Below are positions 63,870 to 64,000 of a stretch of 64,000 nt of DNA, in pieces (position 1 is the stretch's first letter; the number at the start of each line of letters is the position of its first letter). Position numbers and translations under genes: made by a program. Under the pieces are notes generated by a model. That model had not been told where the DNA came from, ran no database searches, and worked only from the letters and a program-made list of their open reading frames with translations. Where the stretch lies: positions 27,210,367 to 27,274,366 of the forward strand of contig OY757939.1 of NCBI GenBank assembly GCA_963585895.1, in the 5' to 3' direction. The stretch comes from Sepioteuthis lessoniana. Taxonomy: Eukaryota; Mollusca; Cephalopoda; Myopsida; Loliginidae.

Positions 63870-63975
63870 TAAGTAAATAGTCGAGGGGGACCCGAAGACT
63901 CCCTTTTAAATAGCCCCTACTCTGAGGTGTAGGAGAGAGTGATACTCCTTTCCCTAGATTGCTCAATTTTACATT
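63870..63975 (-). mobile_element. SINE-C 3' half
   Basis: GTAAATAGTCGAGGGGGACC, CTCCCTTTTAAATAGCCCCT, CCTTTCCCTAGATTGCTC. The head is missing. Confidence 0.75.
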
Positions 63976-63981
63976 TTCCCA

Positions 63982-64000
63982 GTAAGCAGGGGCTGTAGAA
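63982..64000 (+). mobile_element. Repeat-E head at window edge
   Basis: AAGCAGGGGCTGTAGAA matches the first bases of Repeat-E; the rest lies outside the window. Confidence 0.55.

Overview
The window is repeat-dominated, AT-rich eukaryotic DNA from an animal, probably an invertebrate. Evidence: several tRNA-derived SINE families with internal Pol III boxes, non-LTR retrotransposon 3' ends, Tc1 and mariner remnants, and abundant (TA)n, (CA)n, (GA)n and (TAA)n microsatellites. The phylum cannot be settled from sequence alone; a lophotrochozoan such as a mollusc is a guess. No intact protein gene was found. The longest open frame (132 codons) is a decayed Tc1 transposase piece. The only host-gene candidates are a short possible first exon near 24.6 kb, a poly-Ala mini-ORF near 27.5 kb and a GC-rich promoter-like block near 13 kb.

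Family names used here are local labels. SINE-A (about 230 bp): tRNA-like head with a GAGTTCGAACTCC-type B box, then a body ending in TTTGGCATTAAATAACC...GATATGCC...AAACC. SINE-B (about 290 bp): head GGTGTAATGGTTATCG...GAGTTCAAATCC, tail CTTGTGTCATATCCTGCCC. SINE-C (about 250 bp): head GTTCGCCAATGGCC...GGTTCAATCCC, tail ending GGTCACCAACTTTACT. SINE-D (about 128 bp): very short, head GGTGTAATGGTTAGCAAA, B box GAGTTCGATTC. Repeat-E (300-670 bp): head CTGTAGAATACACCGACTGC, a block ending CTATCTATGGGTCAAATAG, a variable number of about 55-bp units, then the same 3' tail as SINE-A. LINEs: an RTE-like family (C-terminal ORF2, (GAT)n tail), an R4/Dong-like family (C-terminal RPD endonuclease region, (TAA)n flanks) and one RNase H-bearing I-group (Nimb-like) copy.

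Layout: 0-8 kb Repeat-E, SINE-A/C and RTE-like 3' ends; 8-12 kb SINE-A copies and a Tc1 relic; 12-15 kb GC-rich block, 49-bp repeats and a foldback element between (TA)n tracts; 15-21 kb RTE-like, R4/Dong-like and Repeat-E copies plus LTR-like fossil sequence; 21-26 kb microsatellites, the possible exon and SINE-C; 26-29 kb a 318-bp inverted-repeat element and a LINE nested in another LINE; 30-44 kb many SINE-C/A and Repeat-E copies; 42-46.4 kb an R4/Dong-like cluster; 46-54 kb nested SINEs; 54-58 kb two minisatellites around a mariner fossil; 58-61 kb very AT-rich unannotated DNA; 61-62.2 kb the longest RTE-like fragment; 63-64 kb a palindromic microsatellite, a hammerhead-like motif and SINE-C.

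Most interesting: (1) SINE-A, Repeat-E and the Nimb-like LINE share one 3' tail, which fits SINE mobilisation by that LINE; (2) R4/Dong-like copies sit in TAA repeats, two of them end to end; (3) nested insertions with readable target-site duplications; (4) hammerhead-ribozyme-like cores, best at 34.35 kb; (5) two unclassified foldback elements. Copies are mutated and many are truncated, so boundaries are generally good to about 10-20 bp.
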